DNA from: Bacteroidales bacterium
GTDB taxonomy: Bacteria > Bacteroidota > Bacteroidia > Bacteroidales > UBA4417
Length of the DNA: 64,000 bases
Direction of reading: 5' to 3'
Assembly (NCBI GenBank): GCA_016707785.1
Contig: JADJGZ010000001.1
Coordinates: forward strand, 1 to 64,000
Made by a program: the position numbers and the translations under genes. Numbering within the stretch: position 1 is the first letter of the stretch; each line of letters begins with the position of its first letter. The notes below the pieces were generated by a model. The model saw only the letters and a list, made by a program, of their open reading frames with translations, searched no databases and had not been told where the DNA came from. Of this stretch, positions 47,193 to 56,822 are shown piece after piece.

Positions 47193-49382
47193 TTATCGGA
47201 TAAATAATAACTCCCTGTATTTAGGAAGTGGCCAACGTTTATTATCCACTATTAACTCAAGTTTATCTACATGATACCTGATTTCCTCAAAATAGGGGAA
47301 TACTTTATCAGAATAGGCAATAGCCCTTTCACGAGCATGTTCAATTTTATTGGCTGCCCTGCGTTCATCCGTCATCTCTGAAATCAACTGCTCAATTTTT
47401 TCAATCGATACAGAGATATCCTTAATTTGAGCGAGCCTTCTGGCAGTGAGCGTCTTAAACTCTACTTCTCCCAATAATCCTTTCAACCCGTTTACATTTT
47501 CGATTAACATCGACTGGTATTCAAGTGCTGTAGGAAGAATGTGGTTGTTTACCAGGTCGCTGAGTACTCGGGCTTCGATCTGAACCTTTTTGATGAATAA
47601 CTCAAGACGTACCTCTGAACGAGCCTCCATTTCAATATCAGAGAAAATATTTGCTCTTCTGAAAAGGCTCTTTGATTGTTCACTCAGGTAAGCATCATAA
47701 ATCAATGGAACGGACGATTCAAAATCCAGCCCGCGTTTTTCTGCTTCAGCTCTCCATTCATCGCTATAACCATTTCCTTCAAAACGAATGTTCTTTGATT
47801 GTTTAATGAGTTTCCTAAGGATCTGAAGAATAGCTTCATCCTTTTTGAGCCCTTTTTCAATTAGTTTATCCACTTCAGTTTTGAAATCCATCAGTTGCAC
47901 TGCAAGCGCTGTATTCAAGGCAGTCATTGCCGAAGCACAGTTTGCCGAAGATCCAACGGCCCGGAATTCAAATTTGTTACCAGTAAATGCAAATGGTGAA
48001 GTGCGATTTCTATCGGTATTATCCAGGAGAATTTCCGGAATCTTTCCTATGTCCAGTTTGATTACCGTTTTTTCGTCAGGCGTCATTTTTTTATCAGAAA
48101 CACGTTCCTCAATTTCATCCAGTACCCGGTTGAGTTGCTGACCAAGGAAAGCTGAAATAATGGCTGGAGGAGCTTCATTGGCACCTAACCGATGCTGATT
48201 TCCTGCTGACGCAATAGATGCCTTCAGAAGTGCATTATGTTTATGGACGGCTGCCAGTGTATTTACCAGGAAAGTAAGGAATTGCAGATTTGATTTAGGG
48301 GTTTTACCGGGTGAAAGCAGGTTAACCCCCGTGTTGGTAGCCACTGACCAGTTGTTGTGTTTTCCTGATCCATTGATACCGGCAAAAGGCTTTTCATGCA
48401 ACAGCACTATGAACCCATGCTTCCTTGAGACCGTGCGCATAAGCTGCATTATAAGCAGATTGTGGTCAATGGCAAGGTTGGTTTCTTCATAAATAGGTGC
48501 AGCTTCATATTGGTTAGGGGCAACTTCATTATGGCGTGTCTTTACCGGGATCCCCAATTTGTAAGCTTCAAACTCAAGTTCTTTCATGAAGTTCAATACC
48601 CTGCTTGGAATTTGTCCAAAATACTGATCTTCCAGCTGCTGATTTTTGGCAGATGCATGACCCATTAATGTGCGGCCTGTAAGTATCAGGTCAGGACGGG
48701 CACTATACACAGCTTCATCAACCAGGAAATATTCCTGTTCCCATCCCAGGTTACTGATTACCTTATTAACATCTTTGTCAAAATACTGGCAAACTTCAAC
48801 AGCTGCCTTATCAAGGGTATGTAAAGCTTTAAGCAAAGGCGTCTTATAATCCAGTGCTTCCCCGGTATAGGAAATAAAAATAGTTGGAATGATCAGGGTG
48901 TTGTCCAGGATAAAGGCCGGAGAACTGGGATCCCAGGCTGTATAGCCCCGGGCTTCGAAAGTGTTTCTTATGCCTCCGCTGGGAAAACTGGATGCATCAG
49001 GCTCCTGCTGAGCCAATAATTTTCCTGAGAATTGTTCAATCGCCTGACCACTGGCTGAAATCTCCATGAAAGTATCATGTTTCTCAGCTGTGCCTTCTGT
49101 TAAAGGTTGAAACCAATGAGTATAATGGGTAACACCATGACTCATTGCCCAATTTTTCATTCCTGTCGCTACCTGGTCGGCCATCTTCCGGTCAATGCGG
49201 TTGCCTTGTTCTATAGCTTCAATAACTGCAGCATACGCATCCTGGGAAAGATATTTTTCCATCTTAACCTTGTCGAACACAAATACACCGAAAAAATCTG
49301 AAATTTTGTCAGAAGGAGGAATCACTTCCAGTGGCCTCCTCTTTAACGATTCTTCAATCGCCTTAAAACGTAAAGTTGCCAT
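47193..49382 (-). CDS. glnN: Glutamine synthetase type III
   Basis: The start at MATLRFKAIEESLKRRPLEV (49382) gives 729 residues, typical of GSIII rather than the 440-470 of GSI. The catalytic beta-grasp/barrel segments are recognisable: SGGIRNTFEARGYTAWDPSS, NLGWEQEYFLVD (glutamate/metal site), RHNEVAPNQYEAAPI, GINGSGKHNNWS and NRTSPFAFTGNKFEFRAVGS. It assimilates ammonia into glutamine using ATP. GSIII is the usual main glutamine synthetase of Bacteroidales. It appears monocistronic, with a TATTTTTG promoter element just upstream. No glnB or amt gene is nearby. Confidence 0.96.
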   Translation of the reverse strand: MATLRFKAIEESLKRRPLEVIPPSDKISDFFGVFVFDKVKMEKYLSQDAYAAVIEAIEQGNRIDRKMADQVATGMKNWAMSHGVTHYTHWFQPLTEGTAEKHDTFMEISASGQAIEQFSGKLLAQQEPDASSFPSGGIRNTFEARGYTAWDPSSPAFILDNTLIIPTIFISYTGEALDYKTPLLKALHTLDKAAVEVCQYFDKDVNKVISNLGWEQEYFLVDEAVYSARPDLILTGRTLMGHASAKNQQLEDQYFGQIPSRVLNFMKELEFEAYKLGIPVKTRHNEVAPNQYEAAPIYEETNLAIDHNLLIMQLMRTVSRKHGFIVLLHEKPFAGINGSGKHNNWSVATNTGVNLLSPGKTPKSNLQFLTFLVNTLAAVHKHNALLKASIASAGNQHRLGANEAPPAIISAFLGQQLNRVLDEIEERVSDKKMTPDEKTVIKLDIGKIPEILLDNTDRNRTSPFAFTGNKFEFRAVGSSANCASAMTALNTALAVQLMDFKTEVDKLIEKGLKKDEAILQILRKLIKQSKNIRFEGNGYSDEWRAEAEKRGLDFESSVPLIYDAYLSEQSKSLFRRANIFSDIEMEARSEVRLELFIKKVQIEARVLSDLVNNHILPTALEYQSMLIENVNGLKGLLGEVEFKTLTARRLAQIKDISVSIEKIEQLISEMTDERRAANKIEHARERAIAYSDKVFPYFEEIRYHVDKLELIVDNKRWPLPKYRELLFIR

Positions 49383-49400
49383 AATGAAATTATTTTTGTG

Positions 49401-49431
49401 CAAAAATAGAATAAATTTTTAAATATTAAAA
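49401..49431 (-). promoter_or_regulatory. Probable promoter of glnN
   Basis: On the minus strand TATTTTTG (49401-49408) with TTTT 19 nt upstream (49428-49431); one mismatch from the -33 consensus. Leader of about 12 nt. Confidence 0.5.
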
Positions 49432-49695
49432 ATAATAGGGGGTAAGTTAAAGAAAAACATATAAATATTCTTTAGTACCCCTAAAAAATAGACTATGTAT
49501 TAAAAAAAAAGAATAATAAAATAGAATGTTAGGGTATTTCATGAAATATTAATTTCTTGGATATATATCCCATTTGCGGATAATGAAACCCTATCTTTTA
49601 ATCCCTATAAAGCTTAAAAGTTGCAGTGAAAAGGCTTAAAAAGATGCTTTAAGCAGGCTAAAAAACATAATAATTGCTAATTAATTAAAAATAAA

Positions 49696-49726
49696 TGTGA
49701 TAGCAGTAAATAAAAGTTTATCTTTA
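49696..49726 (+). promoter_or_regulatory. Probable promoter of the cold-shock gene
   Basis: TGTG, 19 nt, TATCTTTA: one mismatch from each Bacteroidota box. It leaves a leader of about 23 nt, short for a cold-shock mRNA. Confidence 0.4.
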
Positions 49727-49755
49727 CCGGATAATAATTTAAAATCAAACACAAC

Positions 49756-49947
49756 ATGAGTAATGGAACAGTAAAATTCTTTAACAATTCTAAGGGATTT
49801 GGATTTATTAAAGATGACTCTAACGACAAAGAGTATTTTGTACACGTATCTGGTTTAATTGACAATATCATGGAAAATGACCGTGTATCGTTCGATATCC
49901 AGGAAGGTAAAAAAGGATTAAACGCAGTAAATGTTAAAGTGATTTAA
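49756..49947 (+). CDS. CspA-family cold-shock protein
   Basis: 63 residues forming a single cold-shock OB-fold domain. RNP1-like KGFGFI (about 14-19) and RNP2-like YFVHVS (about 27-32) provide the aromatic residues that bind single-stranded nucleic acid. It starts MSNGTVKFFNNS, the usual CspA opening with NG-TVKFFN. Such proteins act as RNA chaperones in the cytosol. It has its own promoter and terminator, so is monocistronic. The 309 nt between the glnN promoter and this gene are AT-rich, and I see no other feature there. Confidence 0.95.
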   Translation: MSNGTVKFFNNSKGFGFIKDDSNDKEYFVHVSGLIDNIMENDRVSFDIQEGKKGLNAVNVKVI

Positions 49948-49973
49948 TATATATTTAGAAGATAATTCTTTGT

Positions 49974-50002
49974 AAGCCTTGCTCTCGCAGGGCTTTTTTT
50001 TT
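49974..50002 (+). terminator. Terminator after the cold-shock gene
   Basis: AAGCCTTGC, loop TCTC, GCAGGGCTT, then a run of Ts. Confidence 0.9.
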
Positions 50003-50038
50003 GCTCCAGAATCAATTGATATCTGATAATGAGACTTG

Positions 50039-50692
50039 TTACCAAATTCTGAGAGAAAGTGATTTCAACCTATTCCTGATTTTTAACCTGATGGATTCAT
50101 AGTTATTGAATTCATGAACATATAACTTACGAATTACTATCAGGTCATGAAGTTCTTTTCCCATCTCTATAACCATATTTTTTTGATAATCAGTTAGTGG
50201 CTCATCCAAAAGGGAACTTACCATAGGAAGTATATACATTTCTGTCTGTTCAATATAGGATTGGGCATTCTCCTTACTGAAAACAAAAAGGTGAAGGTCG
50301 GTGAGGTTACTGATACGGTCGGCAAGTTTAACGATACGGGCTTGAGCAGATCCACTCCTGAGTAGAAATTCAAGGTATTCCTTTTTTGTTTGTAGTTGCT
50401 TATTCCTTGAAAGTTCCTTCACTACTTTCACAACTTCCGGCCCATCTGCATCAATAATGGAGAGCTCATACTCGGTAACCCGGGTTGAATCTTCCAGTAA
50501 GTCATGAACAATCGCAGCTTTTAGAAGCACACTATCAATAAAATGATAATCCATAAGTATGGTCATGGTAGCCAGACAATGCCTGAACTGGTTTCCACCC
50601 ACTTTCCTGTGATGCTCTATTAATGCAGTGGCCTTCTGTATCCATGGTGCTAACTCCATATGACGTAAGGCGTTCATCTCCTGGTTTTCCAT
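50039..50692 (-). CDS. HD-domain protein, small alarmone hydrolase-like
   Basis: 217 residues. The HD phosphohydrolase ligands match the hydrolase half of RelA/SpoT and the MESH1 group: FRHCLATMTIL (first His), AAIVHDLLEDS (HD pair followed by the ED metal/nucleotide motif) and VKLADRISNLTDL (final Asp). It lacks the synthetase, TGS and ACT regions, so is a stand-alone hydrolase, predicted to cleave the 3'-diphosphate of (p)ppGpp to GDP/GTP. Other HD nucleotidases are possible. It starts 15 nt after the SemiSWEET gene, so the two are probably cotranscribed. The cytosolic location contrasts with its membrane partner. Confidence 0.8.
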   Translation of the reverse strand: MENQEMNALRHMELAPWIQKATALIEHHRKVGGNQFRHCLATMTILMDYHFIDSVLLKAAIVHDLLEDSTRVTEYELSIIDADGPEVVKVVKELSRNKQLQTKKEYLEFLLRSGSAQARIVKLADRISNLTDLHLFVFSKENAQSYIEQTEMYILPMVSSLLDEPLTDYQKNMVIEMGKELHDLIVIRKLYVHEFNNYESIRLKIRNRLKSLSLRIW

Positions 50693-50707
50693 AACTAGAA
50701 CCTTTCC

Positions 50708-50965
50708 TTATTGATTACGGAATAAATAAAACAAATAGAGCATGACTAATGATAGTGCCAGTACAATACAATTTGTAAAAATAATGGAAATACTATTAAT
50801 CTGTATTCCATAAATTAACCAAAGTGTGGTTGCAAATGAAGCAATAAGGAACATGGATAAGGAGACATCTTTGATGGATTTTGATTTCCATGTCTTTATA
50901 ACCTGTGGAAGAAAAGTAGTGCAGGAAAGGACCCCCGCTGTGATACCAATAATTTCAGGATTCAT
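50708..50965 (-). CDS. SemiSWEET sugar transporter
   Basis: 85 residues with three hydrophobic segments, the length of a single triple-helix bundle. The PQ-loop motif appears in TTFLPQVIKTWKSKSIKDVS (Pro-Gln at about 20-21), and a second helix region FATTLWLIYGIQINS carries the W and Y-G typical of SemiSWEETs. These proteins dimerise to form a sugar uniporter in the inner membrane. First gene of a likely two-gene operon with the HD-domain alarmone-hydrolase-like gene. The substrate could be sucrose or glucose, which cannot be read from sequence. Confidence 0.88.
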   Translation of the reverse strand: MNPEIIGITAGVLSCTTFLPQVIKTWKSKSIKDVSLSMFLIASFATTLWLIYGIQINSISIIFTNCIVLALSLVMLYLFYLFRNQ

Positions 50966-51130
50966 CGCTAGCTATGGATAAGGTAAGACGAAGATAAATG
51001 ATAATGATGAGAGCGCCTTATTTTAGCCGGTGAAAATAATCAGAGACCTTCATTCTATACGGCTTCTACCACACTTTATCGCTTCATGTGCACTATTGAC
51101 CGAAAGGTAAATTATATAAATCAGGAAATC

Positions 51131-53275
51131 CTAAAATGATGCTTCTTCTTTTTGCTTTCTTCTTAATTCAGCCAATGCCATACGAATAGTGCCATAAGGT
51201 ACTTCACCATTGAAAAATTCGAAGTACTCCTTTAGTGTAGTCGTCTGAACAATCTTTTTCTTGGCCTCCTCAACTTTTTGAAGTTCTTCCAGGCTAATGA
51301 ATCTGAAGACATCGAGTTTGATTCCTTTCTCAATAATGGCAGCCAGGTGTGAAAAGATAGTTGTAGTGCTGAGCTGACGGGCTAAGGCTATTTCTTCAAC
51401 AGTTAGACCTTTATTGAGCATTTCAAGGGTTTCCATGAAGGTAGCACCTTTGGCTTTTTTATGAGAACCTGCTGATTGATTGATAATTGAAAGAATTGAT
51501 TCTCCGTATTTATCAGCTTTAACTGTACTTATTCCTGTGATGTCCATCAGCTGAATTTGGTTTCGTGGCTTCTCCTCAACCAATTCATTTAAGGTAGTGT
51601 CATTAAATATAATATAAGGTGGTACCTGCTCTTCCACAGCCAGGTTTCTTCTTAGTAATCGCAACCGGTCTCTCAATTGATCATCAGGTGAGACTTCCTC
51701 AGGTAGCTGAATATCAAAGGCTTTAAGAAAAGAGCGTCTCTTACCGATAGATTTTTCAATGATAGGTTTAGGTTGAACTAATTCGATGCTCTTCTTCCCA
51801 AATACAATGTCCTTCCCATAAGGAGTTACCTTAAAGTTAAAGTTATCATCATAGGCCATTTCAAATACTCCGAGGTTGAGCATCTGTAGTATATACGACT
51901 GCCAATCATAAAAGCTGATACTGGCTCCGACCCCATAAGTCTTGAGTTTATGGTAATTATTATCTAGTACTTCAGCTCTGCGGGAGCCTCTCAGAACATC
52001 TATCAGCATGTGGACTCCAACTTTCTCTTCTAATCGCAATAAAGCAGAAATCGCTTTTTGAGCTAAAGTCGTACCATCAATATGTTGCCTGGGTTCACGG
52101 CATACGTCGCAATTCCCACAGTTTTCTTCAAATGCTTCTCCGAAATAGGTGATCAGAATCCGGCGTCTGCATACATCAGCTTCTGCAAAATGTTGCATCC
52201 TTTGAAGCTTTTCAAGCTGTAACTCACGTTGCCCGCTTTCTTCAGCAAACTGCCTTAACATTATCAGATCCTGTGTGCTGTAATATAAAATGGTGGTTGC
52301 CGGTAACCCATCCCGACCTGATCTTCCAATCTCCTGGTAATAGCTTTCAATATTCTTGGGTAAATTGTTATGAATGACCCATCTCACATCAGGCTTATCA
52401 ATTCCCAGTCCAAAAGCAATGGTTGCGCATATCACCTGCACCCGGTCATTAATAAAATCCTCCTGTACCTTCTTCCTGCTTTCATTATCCATCCCTGCAT
52501 GGTAGTAAGCGCACACTATTCCTGTTTCCTGCACCAATGCAGAGACTTTCTCTGTTTCTTTACGACTCAGACAATAAATAATCCCTGATTGTCCGGAATG
52601 TTCACCAATGAAACGGATGATTTCCCTGTACTTATCCCGTGATGCAAGACCTGCCCTCACTGATAGGCTTAAGTTTGGCCTGTTGAAGGAAGCAATAAAA
52701 GTAGAAGGGTCGCTTAGCCCCAATTGTTTGATGATATCTTTTCTTGTTATTTTGTCAGCAGTGGCTGTAAGCGCCATAATCGGAACATCAGGAAATTTTT
52801 CCTTCAAGGTGATTAGCCTGGTATATTCCGGTCTGAAATCATGTCCCCAGGCTGAAATACAATGAGCTTCATCGATGGCAAACATCCCTACATTCAAATG
52901 GCTGATCATCGATAACTCATTCAAAGCCCTTTCGGGAGACATATAAAGAAGGTTCATCCTTCCTTCGTGGCAGGTATCAAGGATATTCCTTTCCTGGGTT
53001 GCTGAATGTGAACTATTGAGACTTGCTGCCTCGAATCCATTTGCCCTCAGGTTATCAACCTGGTCTTTCATCAGGGCAATGAGCGGTGAAATCACCACCA
53101 CCAGTTTCCCCATAAGGAGTGAAGGTAGCTGGAAACAGAGTGATTTTCCTCCACCTGTAGGCATCACCAATACAACATCATTTCCATTCAGGCATTGCTG
53201 AATAGCTTCTAGCTGAAAAGGACGGAATTGCTCGTACCCGTAGTACTGTTTGAGTAATTGATAAGCTTCTTTCAT
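51131..53275 (-). CDS. recQ: ATP-dependent DNA helicase RecQ
   Basis: The start at MKEAYQLLKQYYGYEQFRPF (53275) gives 714 residues. Superfamily 2 motifs: motif I MPTGGGKSLCFQLP, motif II DEAHCISAWGHDFRPEY, motif III ALTATA, motif V FGLGIDKPDVRWVIH and motif VI QEIGRSGRDG. The zinc-binding subdomain has CRRRILITYFG and CGNCDVC. An RQC winged helix, an HRDC-like domain (LMDITGISTVKADKYGESIL) and a C-terminal helix-turn-helix region (GLTVEEIALARQLSTTTIFSH) follow. It unwinds DNA 3' to 5' in recombination and replication repair. Length and order match Bacteroidota RecQ. Two TAnnTTTG-like boxes (53290-53297 and 53340-53347) lie upstream. Confidence 0.97.
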   Translation of the reverse strand: MKEAYQLLKQYYGYEQFRPFQLEAIQQCLNGNDVVLVMPTGGGKSLCFQLPSLLMGKLVVVISPLIALMKDQVDNLRANGFEAASLNSSHSATQERNILDTCHEGRMNLLYMSPERALNELSMISHLNVGMFAIDEAHCISAWGHDFRPEYTRLITLKEKFPDVPIMALTATADKITRKDIIKQLGLSDPSTFIASFNRPNLSLSVRAGLASRDKYREIIRFIGEHSGQSGIIYCLSRKETEKVSALVQETGIVCAYYHAGMDNESRKKVQEDFINDRVQVICATIAFGLGIDKPDVRWVIHNNLPKNIESYYQEIGRSGRDGLPATTILYYSTQDLIMLRQFAEESGQRELQLEKLQRMQHFAEADVCRRRILITYFGEAFEENCGNCDVCREPRQHIDGTTLAQKAISALLRLEEKVGVHMLIDVLRGSRRAEVLDNNYHKLKTYGVGASISFYDWQSYILQMLNLGVFEMAYDDNFNFKVTPYGKDIVFGKKSIELVQPKPIIEKSIGKRRSFLKAFDIQLPEEVSPDDQLRDRLRLLRRNLAVEEQVPPYIIFNDTTLNELVEEKPRNQIQLMDITGISTVKADKYGESILSIINQSAGSHKKAKGATFMETLEMLNKGLTVEEIALARQLSTTTIFSHLAAIIEKGIKLDVFRFISLEELQKVEEAKKKIVQTTTLKEYFEFFNGEVPYGTIRMALAELRRKQKEEASF

Positions 53276-53681
53276 AATAAAAGGATATGCAAACGTAACC
53301 AATAATTGAAAATTATCTGAATAATAATGAATACCGTTGCAAAGATAAGAACTTGAAAACTGATTGATATCATTGTTAATATCTTATAGACTGTTTAAAT
53401 TTCTTTAGTTCTTAATTCTTTAGAATTCAGAATTCAGGAGTCAGAATTCAGAATTTATTGAATATCTGTCTATTTGTCGAAGAATGATTATTCCGTATAT
53501 TCTGATTTCTGGATTAAAGAAACACAAGATGGTTATCAATAATTGAATTTTTAAACATACTCTTAAAGTATCAGATTCATATAAAAGGACGTAAAATTTT
53601 AAAAAAACATGTCTAACTTAGCAAGTAAGGTGGATGATGAACAACTCGCAAACCATGTTTCCTGCTTTAAAAAGTAATCTT
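53276..53681. other. Divergent intergenic region with GAATTCAG repeat
   Basis: Lies between recQ and the secreted hydrolase gene. It contains two candidate recQ -7 boxes and the simple repeat at 53408-53456. No gene is supported. Confidence 0.5.
53408..53456 (+). repeat. GAATTCAG-type simple repeat
   Basis: AGAATTCAGAATTCAGGAG followed by TCAGAATTCAGAAT: short direct and self-complementary repeats built on the palindrome GAATTC. Confidence 0.7.
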
Positions 53682-56219
53682 ATGAAATTGAATAGCTTCA
53701 AGTCACTCCTTTATTTTCTTTTCATTTTCCAATTCATGTTTCCTGCTTCATTTTTAAGGGCATCCGTAAAGGATACTCTGTTGATCAATGAAGGCCTGGC
53801 CCTCCCTATGGCCAGGGGGACAACGGAAACCATCCTTCTGACCAATACCATTGAAGCTGCCCTGGCATTAGGAACATGGTCAGTTCCTAAAGAAGGAGAT
53901 GAAGTTTTGCAACAGGATGGGAAAAAATATGCATGGAGCAGGGTCAAAGCTGGGAGTCAGGGGTGGTTTAATTTTCCCACCCGGGGTGTAAATTACCTGT
54001 ATACCACCTTGGAAATGGAGAAAGATACGGTGTTGATTATCAGTCTTCAGGGCAATGATATGGTATATATAAATGGAGCTGCGCGCACCGGGAATGTTTA
54101 TGGAACCAGCGATTCCTACGCTGCCTGGGAAAAAGACTGGAATTTTGTTACCATACCGGTGAAACTCAAAAAAGGGAAAAATGAATTTATCTTCAGGGTA
54201 TCCAGGGGAAAGATGAAAGCTAAATTATATGCGCCTTCCTCATTATGCCAACTTATTCCAAATGACCTTACACTTCCCGACTTTCTCATTGAAGAAGAAC
54301 CTGCAATGCCTGGCGCCATTGAAATCATTAATTCAACAGCTTACCCCCGGACTGACCTGGTTTTGGAAGTGATAGATATGAATGGGAGTTGCCGGACTTC
54401 GACAATTCCTGTCATTCAGCCTTTTTCAGTCCGCAAATGTGCATTCCTGTTCCCCGAATATTTATATAAGGAGAAAGGTGAAGTTCCGGTTAAACTGCAG
54501 TTAAGCAGGAAAACAGGTAACAGGCTTGAATTACTGGATGAAGTGAGCATTCAATTAAGGGTAATGGACAAATCCGAAAATCATAAGGAGACATTTCTAA
54601 GTAAAATAGATGGAAGCGTACAATATTACAGCGTAAATCCTCCACGAAATTATGACTGGAAAAGCCCTACAGCCTTAATCTTTTCAGTACATGGTGCTTC
54701 TGTAGAGGCTATTAATCAGTCAGGATCCTATTATCCCAAAACCTGGGGCATGATTGTTTCACCAACAAACCGTCGCCCTTATGGGTATAACTGGGAAGAC
54801 TGGGGGAGGATGGATGCACTTGAAGTGCTGGAGATTGCTACTTCAAAGTTTCCCATCGATAAGAGCAAAGTTTACTTAACCGGGCATTCCATGGGTGGAC
54901 ATGGTACATGGCATCTCGGAGCAATGTACCCTGACCGATTTGCTGCTATTGGGCCCAGCGCAGGATGGATCAGTTTCTGGAGCTACCGATTTAAAGATGT
55001 CAATCTCAATGATTCTACTCCTGTTAAAAAAATGATTCGCCGACCTACTTCCCCAAGTGAAACACCATTATTTGCTGAAAATTACAAGCAATTAGGGGTC
55101 TATGTGATTCATGGTGAGGATGATGATAATGTATTGATTGATCAGGCAAAAATGATGGTAAACAGGCTTGAAGAAATAGGTCATAAAGATTATCAGTTTC
55201 ATTATCAGCCTAAGGCAGGGCATTGGTGGGATGAATCTGATGAGCCAGGTGCAGATTGTGTAGATTGGCCTCCAATGTTTGATTTTTTTACCCGACATAC
55301 AATTCCTGCCAATGACCAGGTACTGAATATTGACTTCCTGACATCAAATCCCGGTGTTTCATCCAGAAATCACTGGTTATTGATTGATGCACAAACTGAA
55401 CAGCTGTCAATGAGTGAAGCTCATCTTAAGGTGGAACCCGGCCAGGGGAAGTTTTCGGGTACAACCTCGAATATTGCGAGATTGGCATTGGATCTGGATA
55501 TCGTCTCAGGTAAAGAAAAGATTTGGATTGAACTGGATAAGACCAAAGCTTTTGAAGTCATAGTGAAGCCGGGACAAAAACAATTATGGCTTGAATTGTC
55601 TAAAGGGAAATGGAATGTTGTCGGTGAACCTGACATGGCATTGAAAAATGCTAATCGGTATGGTACATTCAAAGATGTTTTCAAAAATAGAATGGTATTC
55701 GTATATGGAACCCGAGGGAATGCTGAAGAAAATACATGGGCTTTTGATAAAGCAAGGTATGATGCAGAACGGTTCTGGTACCAGGGGAATGGGTCTATCG
55801 AAGTAGTAGCAGATACCGATTTTGATACCCTGGCTTTTGCAGGCAGAAATATCATCCTATTTGGAAACCGGGACACCAACAAAGCCTGGGATCTGCTGCT
55901 CTATAACTCACCTGTGCAGGTTACAAAAGAATCTGTGAAAGTGAATGATGAAATCTATAAGGGAAATGACCTTGCATGCCTGTTTGTAAGGCCCAGGAAT
56001 GGAGATGAAATTTCACTTGTCGGGGTAGTTTCAGGCACAGGCCTCACTGGTATGAGAATCTGCACACGTTTACCCTACCTAAGTCCGGGAATCGGCCTGC
56101 CGGATTGTACTGTTCTTAATGCCAGGGTTATGACTGGGGGTGAAGAGGGTGTGATTCTAACCGGATTTTTTGGCCTGGACTGGAGCGTTGAAAAGGGTGA
56201 ATTTGCCGGGAAAAATTAA
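53682..56219 (+). CDS. Secreted alpha/beta-hydrolase (esterase/S9-like)
   Basis: The start at MKLNSFKSLLYFLFIFQFMF (53682) gives a signal peptide and 845 residues. An N-terminal beta region (about 30-290) lacks clear family identity. The hydrolase domain has VYLTGHSMGGHGTWHLG (nucleophile Ser in GHSMGG), GEDDDNVLIDQA (likely acid) and QPKAGHWWDES (catalytic His). The tryptophan-rich lid and the order suggest the PHB-depolymerase/prolyl-oligopeptidase group acting on esters or peptides at the surface or in the periplasm. The C-terminal about 300 residues are beta-rich. It overlaps the convergent DUF2062 gene by 4 nt. No T9SS tail. Substrate unknown; a carbohydrate esterase would suit the nearby mannosidase. 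Confidence 0.8.
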   Translation: MKLNSFKSLLYFLFIFQFMFPASFLRASVKDTLLINEGLALPMARGTTETILLTNTIEAALALGTWSVPKEGDEVLQQDGKKYAWSRVKAGSQGWFNFPTRGVNYLYTTLEMEKDTVLIISLQGNDMVYINGAARTGNVYGTSDSYAAWEKDWNFVTIPVKLKKGKNEFIFRVSRGKMKAKLYAPSSLCQLIPNDLTLPDFLIEEEPAMPGAIEIINSTAYPRTDLVLEVIDMNGSCRTSTIPVIQPFSVRKCAFLFPEYLYKEKGEVPVKLQLSRKTGNRLELLDEVSIQLRVMDKSENHKETFLSKIDGSVQYYSVNPPRNYDWKSPTALIFSVHGASVEAINQSGSYYPKTWGMIVSPTNRRPYGYNWEDWGRMDALEVLEIATSKFPIDKSKVYLTGHSMGGHGTWHLGAMYPDRFAAIGPSAGWISFWSYRFKDVNLNDSTPVKKMIRRPTSPSETPLFAENYKQLGVYVIHGEDDDNVLIDQAKMMVNRLEEIGHKDYQFHYQPKAGHWWDESDEPGADCVDWPPMFDFFTRHTIPANDQVLNIDFLTSNPGVSSRNHWLLIDAQTEQLSMSEAHLKVEPGQGKFSGTTSNIARLALDLDIVSGKEKIWIELDKTKAFEVIVKPGQKQLWLELSKGKWNVVGEPDMALKNANRYGTFKDVFKNRMVFVYGTRGNAEENTWAFDKARYDAERFWYQGNGSIEVVADTDFDTLAFAGRNIILFGNRDTNKAWDLLLYNSPVQVTKESVKVNDEIYKGNDLACLFVRPRNGDEISLVGVVSGTGLTGMRICTRLPYLSPGIGLPDCTVLNARVMTGGEEGVILTGFFGLDWSVEKGEFAGKN

Positions 56220-56713
56220 GTGCGACTAAGGACATCGGAAGATGATTGCTGTTTCTTTTTTCGCGAGTTCAGAAGAAAGCGGATCAGATAGTAGCATAGT
56301 AAACCAGCAGGTATAGCAAGCAACATCCAGGCAACTATTCCATAAATACTCAGGATTCCAAGAAAGCCGATCCCATGCAGGATGCCCTGGTCAAAAGCAT
56401 TCAAAATTAAATGGAGTTGGATTTTATGATCCTGAGCCTGGAAGAGGATTGCTCCAAAGCGTATCAAAGGCAAAATCAGTATAAGCTGAACCGGTGCCAG
56501 TACCCAGTTCAGGGATTGTATAATTGCAAGATTCTGTCTGAAAAGTGCAGCAAACAAAACACCTAGTAAAGTTGTGGTTCCAATAATTGGAAAACAACCC
56601 ACCAGTATCCCAATAGTCAATGAAAAGGCAAGTTTTTCATTTGAAAAACCTTTGGCTGGCAATACTCTTAGTGGAAGTAGTATTTTATGATATATCGAAT
56701 CTAAAAACTTCAT
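56216..56713 (-). CDS. DUF2062 membrane protein
   Basis: 165 residues. SNEKLAFSLTIGILVGCFPIIGTTTLLGVL is the start of the DUF2062 family, followed by NWVLAPVQLILILPLIRFG and further hydrophobic helices (about four in all) and a basic C-terminus (NSRKKKQQSSSD). An inner-membrane protein of unknown function; homologues often occur as domains fused to glycosyltransferases. It overlaps the hydrolase gene's stop by 4 nt on the opposite strand and lies downstream of the mannosidase on the same strand (109 nt), so may be read with it. Confidence 0.82.
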   Translation of the reverse strand: MKFLDSIYHKILLPLRVLPAKGFSNEKLAFSLTIGILVGCFPIIGTTTLLGVLFAALFRQNLAIIQSLNWVLAPVQLILILPLIRFGAILFQAQDHKIQLHLILNAFDQGILHGIGFLGILSIYGIVAWMLLAIPAGLLCYYLIRFLLNSRKKKQQSSSDVLSRT

Positions 56714-56822
56714 TGGATGGTCATCTGCCCTTATATACTACTGCATAAATAACTGATTCCCAGCGTTAAATCATGATATGGTTTCAATAGGAGGGAACCT
56801 GGATCCATGAAACCTTAAATTC

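Noticed and set aside
53408..53456. Transcription-factor operator made of GAATTCAG repeats
   Set aside because: The repeat is irregular, low-complexity and not positioned at a recognisable promoter.
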